From JAKEHA01 sp035687255 (GTDB taxonomy: Bacteria; Krumholzibacteriota; Krumholzibacteriia; WVZY01; JAKEHA01), in the NCBI GenBank assembly GCA_035687255.1, contig DASRYI010000044.1, positions 1-17,259 of the forward strand: a stretch of 17,259 nucleotides of DNA, in the 5' to 3' direction. Below the pieces are notes generated by a model. It made no database searches and was not told where the DNA came from. It worked only from the letters and a program-made list of their open reading frames with translations. Below, in pieces: positions 1 to 7,699 of the stretch (position 1 is the stretch's first letter; the number at the start of each line of letters is the position of its first letter). The position numbers were made by a program, and so were the translations under genes.

Positions 1-263
1 ACGCGGTCGCCGACCGTCTCCCTCGCCGTCAGCACCAGCACGCGCGTGGTTACGCCCTGGTTGCGCAGCTCCCGCAACACTGCAAAACCGTCCCGGCCGG
101 GCAGCATGAGGTCGAGCACGATGACGTCATACACAGAGGACTCAGCCAGCGCCAGCCCTTGCTCTCCGTCGCCCGCTTCATCCACGGCGTAGCCGTTCTC
201 GCGAAGGCCCCGCACCAGCGAGCGTCGCAACGGCTCATAGTCATCGACGACAAGGACTCTCAT
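1..263 (-). CDS. Response regulator, receiver domain (partial, C-terminus outside window)
   Basis: Reading leftwards from ATG at 263-261 the translation begins MRVLVVDDYEPLRRSL and continues open to the window edge (87 codons). It is a CheY-like receiver domain: acidic pair D7-D8, phospho-acceptor D51 in the context VLDLMLPGRDGF, and the conserved Thr79 in VLVLTAR. The spacing and the LPGRDGF loop are those of OmpR/PhoB-family regulators, so a winged-helix DNA-binding domain probably follows beyond the window, but this cannot be seen. AGGA (minus strand, 275-272) lies 8 nt before the ATG and supports the start. The gene is divergent from the asnB-like/czcCBA cluster across a 255-bp spacer, so it could control that cluster, as CzcR or CusR do for metal efflux operons. 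That link is inference; a sensor kinase may follow outside the window. Confidence 0.93.
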   Translation of the reverse strand, partial: MRVLVVDDYEPLRRSLVRGLRENGYAVDEAGDGEQGLALAESSVYDVIVLDLMLPGRDGFAVLRELRNQGVTTRVLVLTARETVGDR

Positions 264-518
264 GAAATTCATCCTAGCCCAGCGATATCCGGCCTTCAAC
301 CGGGTTCAGTACGGCACGCCGTGAACGCACGCCGTCCGGTCCCCTTCTCTCACGTTGTTTTCATCTTCGGTTGTTATGTTATTTGTGTCTTTTTGCGTAT
401 CCCCGGAGCTATTCTTGCACCTTCCGTGTAAGCAACATGGCCGCGGTCGCTGGATGAGCAGCGTAAACATGACATATTGCTTTTTTCAACACACACACTT
501 TCCGGTCTTCACGCAGTA
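264..518. other. Divergent intergenic spacer with an AT-rich core
   Basis: This 255-bp gap separates the leftward response regulator from the rightward asparagine synthase gene and must hold promoters for both. Its middle (about 351-420) is strikingly T-rich compared with the GC-rich surroundings. A TTGTTT box lies at 355-360 with AT-rich sequence downstream, but no hexamer pair has convincing spacing, so no promoter is called. A short CA run lies at 490-498. No convincing gene is seen in it. Confidence 0.5.
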
Positions 519-2354
519 ATGTGCGGCATCGTTGGTATTATAAATGAGCCGGACGGCGCATCGGGTGACTGCACCACCCGAATGCTCAAGCGGATTGCGC
601 ACCGTGGCCCCGACGCCGAGGGGCGGTTTGCCGACTCGCGTCTCGCACTGGGTGTCCGCCGATTGTCGATCATCGATATCGAAGGTGGAAAGCAACCGGT
701 CCACAATGAAGACGGCACGGTCCACGCCGTCATGAACGGCACCATCTACTGTTTTGAGAAGCTGCGCAGCGAACTGATCGAGCGCGGCCATGTCTTCAAG
801 AGCCGGTGCGACACCGAAGTGCTCGTACACGGATACGAGGAGTGGTCTATCGAGGGACTGTTAAGCCGTATCGACGGCATGTTCGCCTTCGCACTCTATG
901 ATCAGCGCCGCGACCTCGCCTTCATTGCTCGCGACCGCATCGGCATCAAACCCCTCTACTACTCAGAACAGAACGGGAGTCTCTTCTTTGCGTCCGAGAT
1001 CGCGTCCCTGCTGGCATCGGGACGCATCCCGGTTCAGCCCGATCCCGATGGTGTCCGGCTCTTTCTGCAGTTGAGATACGTGCCGGCACCGCTCACGGTG
1101 CTGGCCCAGGTGAGCAAGCTCCCGCCGGGCCATTACATGCAGGTACCGCGCAAAGGCCCGGTCGAGCTGAAGCGGTACTGGTCCCCTGCGTTTGCGCCCC
1201 ACCACGACCGGACGGCGGAACAGTGGTGCCAGGAGCTCAAGGAGACCATCAGCGACGTCGTCGCCACGCATATGATCGGCGACGTCGACGTGGGTGTTTA
1301 TCTCTCCGGGGGGATCGACTCGTCGATTGTCCTGGGGGTCGCATCCCGCCTGATCGATCGCCCGGTCCGCGCCTATTCCATCGGATTCGAAACCGCGCGG
1401 GACGACGAAACCGGCGCCGCCGTTCATGCCGCGAACCGTTTCGGCGCCCATCTGGAAACCTGCCACCTCAGTCCACCGATGGTCGCCGAGCTGGTTGCAG
1501 GGCTGGCGCAGAAGGCAACGGAGCCGATCGCGGATCCCGCCTTTCTTCCCACGCTCGCACTGAGCCGCCTCGCCGCTGAATCGATCAAGGTGGTGCAAAC
1601 GGGGGAGGGTGCGGACGAGTTGTTTGCGGGCTATCACTATTACGGACGCTGGGCGCGACCGTTCGCCCAGGCGCGGGAATCCGGCCGGCAGACCGCGCGC
1701 ATGGTGGCCGATGGATTGCGACTGACCGGTCAGCATGCGTCCGCGCGCTCCCCCGGGAGCGGACAGCCGCACATCATGCCCGCCCGCGAAGTCGACCGCT
1801 ATCTCGCTGATCTCGCGGTGCAACCCGACCGCGACCGGGTATCGGCGGGGGCGTTCGAAAGGCAATACACCGCGGGCACCGCGTCCCTGCACCCCCTCAA
1901 TCGCGCGTCGCTTGTCGACATCAGCGGCTGGCTTCCCGACAACCTCCTCGCGAAGGTCGATCGCGCCACCATGGCGTTCGGCGTCGAGGCCCGCGTGCCC
2001 TTCCTGGACATGCGGGTCATCGACTGTGCGCAGCGCATGCCGCACGACGTCAAATACCGGAGCGAAAGGAACAAGTGGATTCTTCGCGAAGCGTTCGGAG
2101 AAATGCTGGGCCCCGTGCTCAGCGACCGCCCCAAGCACGGTCTCAGTGTCCCCATGGCTGACTGGCTTCGCGGCCCGCTGCGGGACATCTGCATGGACAG
2201 GCTCGGCACTTCCGCCGGCAAGACCGTGCCATGGATCAACACCGATGCGACCTCAGCGCTGCTGCAAACGCACATGCAGGGTGAAGACCACTCCGCCCGC
2301 CTGTGGACGCTCTTTACGCTGGCAGACTGGTTCCGAAGCGTGCGAGCGGCGTGA
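519..2354 (+). CDS. asnB: Asparagine synthase (glutamine-hydrolysing) homologue
   Basis: The 611-aa protein has the class II (Ntn) glutamine amidotransferase domain followed by the ATP-dependent asparagine synthetase domain. The start at 519 gives MCGIVGI, so Cys2 becomes the N-terminal nucleophile after Met removal. An upstream in-frame TTG at 477 would bury that Cys and is rejected. Visible motifs are HRGPD (28-32), RRLSIID (47-53), D98, the PP-loop SGGIDS (263-268), GEGADELF (362-369) and a C-terminal KVDRATM...RVPFLD stretch. These fit ammonia release from glutamine and amide transfer through an acyl-AMP, normally on aspartate. One oddity is the usually near-invariant NGEIYN motif, which reads NGTIYC (73-78). 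No clear Shine-Dalgarno precedes the start. The stop is only 23 nt before the likely CzcC start, so it looks like the first gene of the efflux operon. Such enzymes also modify sugars, lipids or peptides, so the acceptor is uncertain. Confidence 0.93.
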   Translation: MCGIVGIINEPDGASGDCTTRMLKRIAHRGPDAEGRFADSRLALGVRRLSIIDIEGGKQPVHNEDGTVHAVMNGTIYCFEKLRSELIERGHVFKSRCDTEVLVHGYEEWSIEGLLSRIDGMFAFALYDQRRDLAFIARDRIGIKPLYYSEQNGSLFFASEIASLLASGRIPVQPDPDGVRLFLQLRYVPAPLTVLAQVSKLPPGHYMQVPRKGPVELKRYWSPAFAPHHDRTAEQWCQELKETISDVVATHMIGDVDVGVYLSGGIDSSIVLGVASRLIDRPVRAYSIGFETARDDETGAAVHAANRFGAHLETCHLSPPMVAELVAGLAQKATEPIADPAFLPTLALSRLAAESIKVVQTGEGADELFAGYHYYGRWARPFAQARESGRQTARMVADGLRLTGQHASARSPGSGQPHIMPAREVDRYLADLAVQPDRDRVSAGAFERQYTAGTASLHPLNRASLVDISGWLPDNLLAKVDRATMAFGVEARVPFLDMRVIDCAQRMPHDVKYRSERNKWILREAFGEMLGPVLSDRPKHGLSVPMADWLRGPLRDICMDRLGTSAGKTVPWINTDATSALLQTHMQGEDHSARLWTLFTLADWFRSVRAA

Positions 2355-2377
2355 GCATGTGCCCGTCCGGAACCACC

Positions 2378-3661
2378 ATGCGCACGTTGCACGCGCGACG
2401 TTTCTCACGACTTCCGTTGTATGCGGCTGTGGTTGCGGCCGCCGCACTCGTCGCTGTTGCTCACAGCGAAACCGCGACCACCCCTCTGTCGCGTGCCCAG
2501 GCCGTCGATGAGGCGCGCACTCACAGTCCCGAAATCCGCGCGCTCAACGCCGCGATCGCGTCGGCGCGGGGGGACGCGGTTGCCGCCGCCAAATGGAACA
2601 ATCCCGAACTGGGTCTGGCGCCGGGCATGCGCGTGATCAATCCCGGCGGCAACGAATTCCACGGCGTCGTCGAGCTCAAACAGGAGATCCTGTTTCCCGG
2701 CAAGCGCGACCTGCGCCGTGCGGTGGCCGACAAGAACGTGGCTATTCAGGAACTTGCGCTGGCCGGTTTTCAGAACCAGCTGGCAACGGAAGTCCGGCAC
2801 CTCTACGACACGTTTTCCATCTCGACCCGCGCGGTGAAACTGTACGAGCGCCGCGTCGCGGTGTCGCGTGAGTTTCTGGAGGCCGCACGCAAGAAAGTCA
2901 GTGCCGGCGTGGGCTCGCAGATCGAGGCCACGCGCGCCGAAGTCGATGTGGTGAATGCGCAGAAGACGCTGCGCGACGGACAGGCACAGGCGGCCACCGC
3001 GCGCGCCGCGCTCAACACGCTGCTGGGTCGCGACCCGCTCGCCGGGCTGGAACTGGCCGACAGTGCGTCGGTCAATTTCGACCTTCCGCCCGCGGACACG
3101 CTGATGGCGAGAATCGTCGCCGCCAACCCCGCCCTGCGCGTGCAGCAGATGGCCGCTGAACGCGCCGGCCTGGCCGTCGAATCGGAGCGCAAGGAGAGAC
3201 TCCCCGACTTCATCATCGGCCCCAGCATCGAATACCTGAAGGACGAGCAGACCTACGACTTCAGTATCGCGTTTCCGCTGCCCCTGTGGGACCACCGCAG
3301 CGGCGAGATCGCGGCTGCCACCGCGGAAAAGGATCGCGCGCTGGCCGAGCACGACAAGTTGAAACAGGAAATTCTGCGCGATGCCGGCGCCGCCTACGAA
3401 TCGACCGCAGCCGCCCGCGAGGCGCTGTCGCTGATCACCCCGGACCTGCGGGCGCGGCTGGTTACCGCGATGGACGAATCGGCCCGGGGCTATGCGGAAG
3501 GACGCATGACCCTTCTCGCCTACGTGGAGATGCAGCGTACGTTCTACGAAATGCAGACCAATTATATTGAATCCCTGCAAAATCTGATCGACGCCCGTGC
3601 CGCACTCGAGACGGCGGCCGGTGTTCCCCTTGAAACCCTCGTGCCGGAGGCGACGAAGTGA
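2378..3661 (+). CDS. czcC: CzcC/TolC-family outer-membrane efflux channel
   Basis: This 427-aa protein is the outer-membrane component of a tripartite RND efflux system, forming the trimeric duct through periplasm and outer membrane. A signal peptide is clear: basic n-region MRTLHARR, a hydrophobic Ala/Val core, and likely cleavage after AVA (residue 28). Two outer-membrane-efflux repeats follow. The first contains QEILFPGKRDLRRA, the second FPLPLWDHRSGEIAAA, both typical of CzcC-like proteins, with long Ala-rich amphipathic helices between them. No lipobox is present. The start at 2378 was chosen because it gives a canonical signal peptide; an in-frame ATG at 2357 is the alternative. Its stop overlaps the next gene's GTG start, so the two are translationally coupled. 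Metal specificity is inferred from the pump downstream. Confidence 0.9.
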   Translation: MRTLHARRFSRLPLYAAVVAAAALVAVAHSETATTPLSRAQAVDEARTHSPEIRALNAAIASARGDAVAAAKWNNPELGLAPGMRVINPGGNEFHGVVELKQEILFPGKRDLRRAVADKNVAIQELALAGFQNQLATEVRHLYDTFSISTRAVKLYERRVAVSREFLEAARKKVSAGVGSQIEATRAEVDVVNAQKTLRDGQAQAATARAALNTLLGRDPLAGLELADSASVNFDLPPADTLMARIVAANPALRVQQMAAERAGLAVESERKERLPDFIIGPSIEYLKDEQTYDFSIAFPLPLWDHRSGEIAAATAEKDRALAEHDKLKQEILRDAGAAYESTAAAREALSLITPDLRARLVTAMDESARGYAEGRMTLLAYVEMQRTFYEMQTNYIESLQNLIDARAALETAAGVPLETLVPEATK

Positions 3662-4593
3662 AACAGATCGCGCATCGCGCACTACTGCTCACGCTGGTGC
3701 TGACCGTGGCGCTTGGCTGCCACCGGCAGCAAAGCGAAGAGGCGCCCGCAGCGGCACCGGCGGCGGGCGAAAAGAACATGGTCGAACTCGGAGCGGAAGC
3801 GCTCAAGCACGCGGGAATCGAAGTCCAGGATGTCACCGAGCAGAGCGTAGCCATTCCGCTGGTCGCGCCGGGTCGCATCAGCTTCGATATGAACCACACC
3901 GGGCGCGTGACGTCCACGCTCGACGGACGCATCGTGCAAATGAACTACGATATCGGCCAGTTGGTGAAAAAGGGCGACGTCATGGCCCTGATCGATGCGC
4001 CGGAACTTCTCCATCCGTTGGAGCTGAAGGCGCCTGTGGCGGGCCGCGTGGTGGAACGCAACGGCACCGTGGGCGACCTGCTCGACAGGACGCAGAGCCT
4101 GTACACGATCGCCGAAACCACCACGTTGTGGTGCATCGCGGCGGTCAACGAAAGCGACATCGGCGCCGTGCGCGTGGGGCAGCCGGCAAGCATCACGGTG
4201 CTGTCATACCCGGATGAATCGTTTGCGGGCAAGGTCGTGCGTGTGAGCGACGCGGTGAACGAGCAGACGCGCACCGTCGAGGTGCGCATCGTGGTGGAGA
4301 ATCCACGCGACATCCTCAAGGCGGGCATGTTTGCCAACGCCGCGCTGCGCACCGCAGCCGTGACGAAAGGGCTGTTCGTTCCCGACGGGGCGTTGCAGAC
4401 CATCGGTGAGCGGCCGGTGGTGTTCGTCGAGGAAAAGCCGGGAACGTATCACGCCACCATCGTCCGCCTGGGACGCGAGATCGGCACTCAGCACGAAGTG
4501 CTCGACGGACTCGCGGCCGGTGCACGAGTCGTTACCTCGGGCAGCTTCATTCTCAAGAGTGAGTTGCTGAAGAGCGAACTCGAGGAGGACTGA
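3658..4593 (+). CDS. czcB: CzcB-like RND periplasmic adaptor (membrane-fusion) lipoprotein, lacking the hairpin
   Basis: This 311-aa adaptor links the pump to the outer-membrane channel. The start is GTG at 3658, overlapping the czcC stop, with GGAGG at 3646-3650 and 7 nt spacing. The N-terminus is a lipoprotein signal with lipobox VALGC (Cys21), so it should be lipid-anchored to a membrane face. A barrel-sandwich (lipoyl-like) half with DGRIVQMNYDIGQLVKKGDVMALID is seen at about 89-113 and the second half, LKAPVAGRVVERNGTVGDLL, at about 123-142. Between them only eight residues (114-121) remain where CzcB/CusB-type adaptors usually carry an alpha-helical hairpin of tens of residues. A beta-barrel domain (about 155-235) and a membrane-proximal domain follow. 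It is therefore shorter than typical CzcB proteins. No His-rich metal-binding N-terminal region is present. Confidence 0.9.
   Translation: MKQIAHRALLLTLVLTVALGCHRQQSEEAPAAAPAAGEKNMVELGAEALKHAGIEVQDVTEQSVAIPLVAPGRISFDMNHTGRVTSTLDGRIVQMNYDIGQLVKKGDVMALIDAPELLHPLELKAPVAGRVVERNGTVGDLLDRTQSLYTIAETTTLWCIAAVNESDIGAVRVGQPASITVLSYPDESFAGKVVRVSDAVNEQTRTVEVRIVVENPRDILKAGMFANAALRTAAVTKGLFVPDGALQTIGERPVVFVEEKPGTYHATIVRLGREIGTQHEVLDGLAAGARVVTSGSFILKSELLKSELEED
4583..4588 (+). promoter_or_regulatory. Shine-Dalgarno AGGAGG that decides the pump start
   Basis: A perfect AGGAGG lies inside the last codons of the adaptor gene, 8 nt before the in-frame CTG at 4597. No other start-type codon within normal reach would give the pump a complete N-terminus, so this site marks 4597 as the true start and indicates reinitiation or coupling with the adaptor. 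Confidence 0.8.
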
Positions 4594-4596
4594 ACC

Positions 4597-7500
4597 CTGG
4601 TTCAGCGCCTGATCGCATTCGCTCTGCACCAGCGCGCGCTGGTCTGCCTGCTCGGGCTGCTGCTCATCGCCGCGGGGATATGGTCGGCGTTGCGGCTTCC
4701 CATCGACGCGGTGCCCGACATCTCGCCGGTGCAGGTGATCATCAACACCACCGTCACCTCGTTTGCGCCCGAGGAAGTCGAACGCCTGGTCACATATCCA
4801 CTCGAAGTGGCCATGAGTGGACTGCCGCGACTCGAGTTCACACGCTCGCTCTCGCGCTACGGCGTTTCGCAGATCACGCTGCAATTCAAGGACGGCACCG
4901 ATGTGTACTGGGCGCGGCAGCTGGTGTCGGAGCGCCTGCAGGCGGCACGCGACGCGCTTCCCCCGGGAATCGCCCAGCCCGAACTCGGGCCGATCACGTC
5001 GGGACTCGGCGAAGTTTATTTCTACACCGTCGAACCGAAACCCGGCTCCGGTCTCACGCTCGACGACGCGCGCGTCGCCCAGGAGTGGATCGTCAAGCCG
5101 TTGCTGCGAAGCGTCCCCGGTGTCACCGAAGTGGCAACCATCGGCGGATACGAGCGACAGATCCAGGTCACGCCCAATCTCGACCGGCTGCGCGCCTACC
5201 ACCTGACCCTCGATGACCTGGCGAACGCGGTCGAGGCGTCGAACGCCAACACCGGGGGCGGATACATCGAACGCAACGGCGAGCAGGTAGCCGTGCGCAC
5301 CGTGGGGCGCGCCACGTCGACCGCGGACCTGGCCGCGGCGGTCATCGCGACCCGCGGCAACGTCGCCATTACGGTCGGCGATGTCGCCGACGTCGGCATC
5401 GGGCATGCGTTGCGCGGCGGCTTCGCCATGCACAACGACCAGGAAACCGTGCTGGGCTCCGTGCTCATGCTGATGGGGGAAAACAGCCGTGCGGTGGCCA
5501 AGCGCGTGGAAGCGCGCATCGAGGAAGTGCGCGGTTCACTTCCCGCCGGCCTCGAGATCACGCCGGTGTACACACGCACGACGCTGGTCGAAGAAACCAT
5601 CCACACCGTCGCCACCAATCTGTTGCACGGCGGTCTGCTGGTGTTCGCCGTGCTGCTTCTGACGCTCGGGAATCCCGGCGCCGCCAGCATCGTGGCGCTG
5701 GCCATCCCGCTGTCCATGATGTTCGCCGTGATTGGCATGGTGTGGGGTGGCATCAGCGGCAACCTGATGAGCCTTGGCGCCATTGACTTTGGATTGATCG
5801 TGGACGGCGCCGTGGTGGTTACCGAAAACGTGGTGCGCCGGCTCGGGCACGAGCGTGAAACGCTGGGACGCCGCCTCACTTCCGGGGAACGGCACTCGCT
5901 CATTCACGCGGCGTGCACAGAGATGGGCCGCCCCGTTACCTTCGCGGTGGCGATCATCATCATGGTGTATCTCCCCATTCTCGCGCTGCAGGGCGTCGAG
6001 GGGCGCATGTTCCGTCCCATGGCGCTCACGGTGATCATGGCGCTGGTGGGTTCGCTGCTGATCGCGCTCACGCTGGTTCCCGTGCTGGTGTCGTTTGTAA
6101 TCCGGGAGCGCGACGGCGTGCACGAGAGCCGCTTTGTGCGGGCGGTAACGCATGTCTACGAACCCACGCTGCGCTGGACCATGCGCCGGCGCCGTGCGAC
6201 GGTGCTGATTGCGCTGGTGCCCCTGATTGCGGCGGCGCTGCTGTTTCCGCGCCTCGGCGCCGTGTTTCTGCCGCGGCTGGATGAAGGCTCCATCGACGTG
6301 CGTGTGACCAAACTCCCCAGCGCGTCGATCAGCCAGAGCCTTGCGATCGACAAGCAGGTCATCCCCATCCTGCTTCGTTTTCCCGAAGTCACCACCATCT
6401 TCACGCATGCGGGCTCGGGCGACATCGCCACCGATCCCATGCCGGCCAACGACACCGATGTCCTGGTCATGCTGAAGCCGCGCAAGCAGTGGACGACGGC
6501 GCATGACCAGTCGGCGCTCTCGGACGCGATGGCCGACTCGCTCGGTGACCGCGTGGCTGGATGCACCTATGGATTTACGCAACCCATCGAGGATCGCTTC
6601 GACGATCTGCTGGCGGGCATCAGCGGCGACCTCGGCGTCATGGTTTATGGCGAGAACTACGATGTGCTGCGGCGGTTGGCGGGAGAGGTGCAGCGGATAC
6701 TGCACGCCACGCCCGGCTCCGAGGGCGTACGTTACGACGTGGGCTCGACCGCGCCCGTGCTCGAAATCACGCCCAGGCGGGATGCGCTGGCGCGCTACGG
6801 GCTCTCCGTGCAGGACCTGAACGACGTGGTTTCGGTGGCGCTGGCCGGCCGTGACCTGGGACAGTGGATCGAAGGCGACCGGCACTTCGACATCGTCCTG
6901 CGTCTTTCCGACACGGAGCGCGCCGACCTCGGCGTGTTGCGCAACCTTCCCGTTCCCGCGGCGGCCACGGGGTTGCGACTCGCCGACGTGGCCGACCTCT
7001 CCTTTGTGCAGATGCCGCCGACGCTGCTGCGCCGCATGGGAAGCCGTTATGTCGTGGTGGAAACCTACGTGCGCGGGCGCGACCTCGCGGGCTTTGTGAA
7101 CGACGTGCAGCAACGCATCCGCCGGGACGTCAAGCTTCCGCCGGGATATTCCATCGGCTACGGCGGACAGTTCGAAACCTACGTCGCCGCGCGCAACCGC
7201 CTGGCCATCGTGGTGCCGGTGGCGCTCGGACTCATCCTGATGCTGCTCTACAGCGCGTTCCGCAGCCTCCGGCAGGCACTGCTGGTCTTCACCGGCGTAC
7301 CCCTCGCGGTGACGGGCGGCGTGTTTGCACTCTTCGCGCGCGGTCTGCCCTTCAGCATTTCGGCGGGTGTGGGTTTCATTGCACTGAGTGGCGTGGCCGT
7401 GTTGAACGGAGTGGTGATGGTGAGTCACTTCAACCATCTGCGCGAGGACGGGGCGTCGCCGCGCGACGCCGCCTACAACGGCGCGCTCACACGCCTGCGC

Positions 7501-7692
7501 CCCGTGCTCATGACGGCGATGGTGGCAAGTCTCGGCTTCGTGCCCATGGCGATCGCGCATGGAACCGGCGCGGAAGTGCAGCGACCGCTGGCCACCGTCG
7601 TGATCGGCGGGCTGATCTCATCGACGTTGCTCACCCTCGTCGTCCTGCCGGTACTCTACAGCTGGATCGAAGGACGTCGCGCGCGCGGGTAG
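4597..7692 (+). CDS. czcA: CzcA-type RND heavy-metal efflux pump (probable CTG start)
   Basis: This 1031-aa inner-membrane proton/metal antiporter is full length for the family (about 1020-1060 aa). From CTG 4597 the protein reads (M)VQRLIAFALHQRALV, then TM1 and LPIDAVPDISPVQV, exactly the layout of CzcA N-termini. A TTG start at 4690 would delete the cytoplasmic helix and TM1. The TM4 signature DFGLIVDGAVVVTEN (D397, D403, E410) matches the divalent-cation (Zn/Co/Ni) HME-RND class; these acidic residues correspond to the proton-relay residues of Cupriavidus CzcA. Two large periplasmic loops and two sets of TM helices follow in the usual order, with GVGFIALSGVAVLNGVVMVS in the C-terminal half. 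It is the last gene of the cluster, with its stop 7 bp from the convergent neighbour. Exact metal is not readable from sequence. Confidence 0.95.
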   Translation: MVQRLIAFALHQRALVCLLGLLLIAAGIWSALRLPIDAVPDISPVQVIINTTVTSFAPEEVERLVTYPLEVAMSGLPRLEFTRSLSRYGVSQITLQFKDGTDVYWARQLVSERLQAARDALPPGIAQPELGPITSGLGEVYFYTVEPKPGSGLTLDDARVAQEWIVKPLLRSVPGVTEVATIGGYERQIQVTPNLDRLRAYHLTLDDLANAVEASNANTGGGYIERNGEQVAVRTVGRATSTADLAAAVIATRGNVAITVGDVADVGIGHALRGGFAMHNDQETVLGSVLMLMGENSRAVAKRVEARIEEVRGSLPAGLEITPVYTRTTLVEETIHTVATNLLHGGLLVFAVLLLTLGNPGAASIVALAIPLSMMFAVIGMVWGGISGNLMSLGAIDFGLIVDGAVVVTENVVRRLGHERETLGRRLTSGERHSLIHAACTEMGRPVTFAVAIIIMVYLPILALQGVEGRMFRPMALTVIMALVGSLLIALTLVPVLVSFVIRERDGVHESRFVRAVTHVYEPTLRWTMRRRRATVLIALVPLIAAALLFPRLGAVFLPRLDEGSIDVRVTKLPSASISQSLAIDKQVIPILLRFPEVTTIFTHAGSGDIATDPMPANDTDVLVMLKPRKQWTTAHDQSALSDAMADSLGDRVAGCTYGFTQPIEDRFDDLLAGISGDLGVMVYGENYDVLRRLAGEVQRILHATPGSEGVRYDVGSTAPVLEITPRRDALARYGLSVQDLNDVVSVALAGRDLGQWIEGDRHFDIVLRLSDTERADLGVLRNLPVPAAATGLRLADVADLSFVQMPPTLLRRMGSRYVVVETYVRGRDLAGFVNDVQQRIRRDVKLPPGYSIGYGGQFETYVAARNRLAIVVPVALGLILMLLYSAFRSLRQALLVFTGVPLAVTGGVFALFARGLPFSISAGVGFIALSGVAVLNGVVMVSHFNHLREDGASPRDAAYNGALTRLRPVLMTAMVASLGFVPMAIAHGTGAEVQRPLATVVIGGLISSTLLTLVVLPVLYSWIEGRRARG

Positions 7693-7699
7693 GCGCCGG

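Noticed and set aside
355..480. Sigma-70 promoter for the asnB-like/czcCBA cluster
   Set aside because: TTGTTT, TTGTTA, TTGCAC and CATATT boxes occur but no pair has acceptable spacing and match, so no specific promoter is called.
477..518. Upstream in-frame TTG start for the asparagine synthase
   Set aside because: It would place 14 residues before MCGIVGI and block the N-terminal Cys nucleophile; no Shine-Dalgarno supports it.
963..2138. Long open frame on the minus strand across the asparagine synthase gene
   Set aside because: It is antisense to a gene with clear family motifs; its translation is Arg/His/Gly-rich with no motifs, as expected from GC-rich third codon positions.
5536..7560. 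674-codon open frame antisense to the pump gene
   Set aside because: Composition is dominated by His, Arg and Gln and no domain is visible; it is a mirror effect of codon bias in czcA.
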